DNA from: Planctomycetota bacterium
GTDB taxonomy: Bacteria > Planctomycetota > Phycisphaerae > WQYP01 > JAJZKY01
Length of the DNA stretch: 6,960 nt
Assembly (NCBI GenBank): GCA_021803885.1
Contig: JAJZKY010000236.1
Location: 1 to 6,960 of the forward strand
Reading direction: 5' to 3'
Positions 5,988 through 6,960 of this stretch are shown piece by piece. Positions within the stretch are counted from its first letter, which is position 1, and each line of letters begins with the position of its first letter. Made by a program: the position numbers and the translations under genes. The notes beneath the pieces were generated by a model. It did no database searches and had not been told where the DNA came from. It saw nothing but the letters and a program-made list of their open reading frames with translations.

Positions 5988-6960
5988 TTAGTTGACGATT
6001 AAACTCAAGTTCAATACCTGCGGTTGCAGATTGTTGGAGCCGGTCACCACCACTTGCATCGTTGTGGTTCCCTTCGGAGTGCCTGATGTCGGTGTCGGTG
6101 TTTGTGTGGGCGTTTGTATCGGCGTTTGTGCCGTTTGATTACTTCCACCCCCACAAGCTGTCATCAAACCAACGCCTGCGAGCAACACCAGCAGCACCAA
6201 CAAATGGCGAGAGTGAGAGGCCACTCCCTTTTTGCGCAAACCGGCCCCCGCCAACAACAGCCCCGGCAACCAGAACGCTCCTGCCAGCATGGGCATCGAC
6301 CCTGTGTTCGTTTGCAGCGGCGGCATCAGTGGCATCAAAGAAGCCACGGGAGCCGTTGTGGATACGGTCATGGTCACCGTTTGTGTGCCATTCGCAGTAA
6401 TGTTGACGGGCAGCACGGGTTGGAAACTGCACGAGGTTCCGGCCGGCAATCCAGCGCAAGCTACCTGGAATGAACCGGCGAAACCGCCCACAGAAGTAAA
6501 GGTAAGCACGTCTGTGACCGTGGAGCCTTGCGCAACGGTCAAGGAAGCAGACGCCGCCCCGATCGTAACCGTAGGCGCTAACGCATCCAAAACCGTCACC
6601 GATACCGCGGGCGATGAGGTGCTGGTTAGATCGGTTGCCGTGGCGACAAATACGGCGGTCACAGAGTCCACACCCACCGGCAAGAAGCTGGTCACCAGTA
6701 CCGCTTGACCACTGGAATTCATCTGGGCTGTGCCCACGAATGTGGTTCCGGAAAAATAATTCACGGTGCCATTGGTTACGGGGCCATTCGCATCCGTAAC
6801 GGTCGCCGTCAGTGTGACGTTTTGATCGGCCAAAGCCGTCGTTGCCGAAGAGGTCAGCGTTGTCGTGGTTGCGATCGGCGTGGGTGGCGTCGTGACCGGT
6901 GCGGTCACCGTCACCGTTACATTGTTGGCCGAGGTGGACGTTTGTATCGGCGTTTGTGCC
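5988..6960 (-). CDS. Exported Ig-like repeat protein, C-terminal part (5' end outside window)
   Basis: The frame is open to the right edge, with 323 residues and a TAA stop visible; the GTG at 6914 is not a real start. Reading inward from the edge there is a Thr/Pro-rich segment, then a bacterial Ig-like repeat domain (about 6863-6590, TTTTLTSSATTAL...VSVTV). A second beta-rich domain follows (about 6575-6357, APTVTIGAAS...TVTMTVST, with GLPAGTSCSF). Two hydrophobic helices come next (about 6296-6237 and 6209-6153), separated by RKKGVASHSRH, then ACGGGSNQ, a Gln/Thr/Pro linker and a last short beta segment ending LNLSLIVN. The basic loop suggests a helical hairpin with both ends outside the cytoplasm. 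LMTAC resembles a lipobox but is internal. This tail style is, to my knowledge, common in acidobacterial surface proteins. Role probably adhesion or cell-surface structure; ligand unknown. Confidence 0.75.
   Translation of the reverse strand, partial: AQTPIQTSTSANNVTVTVTAPVTTPPTPIATTTTLTSSATTALADQNVTLTATVTDANGPVTNGTVNYFSGTTFVGTAQMNSSGQAVLVTSFLPVGVDSVTAVFVATATDLTSTSSPAVSVTVLDALAPTVTIGAASASLTVAQGSTVTDVLTFTSVGGFAGSFQVACAGLPAGTSCSFQPVLPVNITANGTQTVTMTVSTTAPVASLMPLMPPLQTNTGSMPMLAGAFWLPGLLLAGAGLRKKGVASHSRHLLVLLVLLAGVGLMTACGGGSNQTAQTPIQTPTQTPTPTSGTPKGTTTMQVVVTGSNNLQPQVLNLSLIVN
6111..6132. repeat. 22-base direct repeat, copy 1 (encodes AQTPIQT)
   Basis: Identical base for base to 6939-6960 and in the same reading frame. 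It lies inside a low-complexity stretch (about 6081-6132, many GTTTGT/GGTGT units) that encodes the Gln/Thr/Pro linker after the second membrane helix. Confidence 0.85.
6939..6960. repeat. 22-base direct repeat, copy 2 (encodes AQTPIQT)
   Basis: Exact second copy, 828 bases (276 codons) from the first, so the frame is kept. It ends precisely at the window edge, so its true length may be greater than seen. Here it encodes a Thr/Pro-rich linker before the first visible Ig-like domain. Confidence 0.85.

Noticed and set aside
6081..6132. Short GTTTGT/GGTGT tandem units considered as a CRISPR or regulatory repeat array
   Set aside because: They are codons of a Gln/Thr/Pro linker in an open frame, without unique spacers.
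6232..6708. 158-codon open frame on the plus strand opposite the Ig-like protein
   Set aside because: It mirrors the Ala/Thr/Val-rich codons of the minus-strand gene and shows no independent domain or start signal.

Overview
The window is bacterial, compact, and every gene I can support lies on the minus strand, so transcription runs from high to low coordinates. The organism is probably an acidobacterium (Terriglobia-like). This is an inference from two things: the C-terminal Ig-like/two-helix/ACGGG-type tail of the protein at 5988-6960, a style I associate with that group, and the generally GC-rich coding sequence with a LacD-type aldolase and a YbiT-type ABC-F protein. No rRNA, tRNA, CRISPR array, transposase or integrase was seen.

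Layout from high to low coordinates. (1) 5988-6960 is the C-terminal part of a large exported, repetitive Ig-like protein; its 5' end lies beyond the window and a rho-independent terminator (5936-5973) follows it. (2) 5494-5751 is a small six-cysteine protein of unknown function. (3) 4438-5400 is a cation diffusion facilitator metal exporter with a His/Cys-rich tail. (4) 2425-4258 is a two-gene restriction-modification module. Its endonuclease resembles NotI (Cys4 metal site and a D...ExQ active site), and its DNA methyltransferase is a D12 (Dam-like) adenine-N6 enzyme. (5) 698-2323 is an ABC-F translation factor orthologous to YbiT, followed by a strong, near-perfect hairpin terminator (627-674). 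(6) 1-322 is the N-terminal third of a tagatose-1,6-bisphosphate aldolase (LacD family), cut by the window edge.

The restriction-modification module is the accessory part. It is visibly poorer in G+C than its neighbours (24/60 and 25/60 G+C in two hand-counted 60-base blocks inside it, against 38/60 in ybiT and 42/60 in the metal exporter). Neither of its genes has a clear Shine-Dalgarno sequence. The methylase has a candidate promoter of its own that would give a leaderless mRNA. NotI itself cuts GCGGCCGC, which has no adenine. If the adenine methylase is the partner of this NotI-like nuclease, the system must recognise a different, adenine-containing site. That is the most interesting inference in the window. 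The remaining genes look like ordinary chromosomal housekeeping or surface genes that are not functionally linked to the module.
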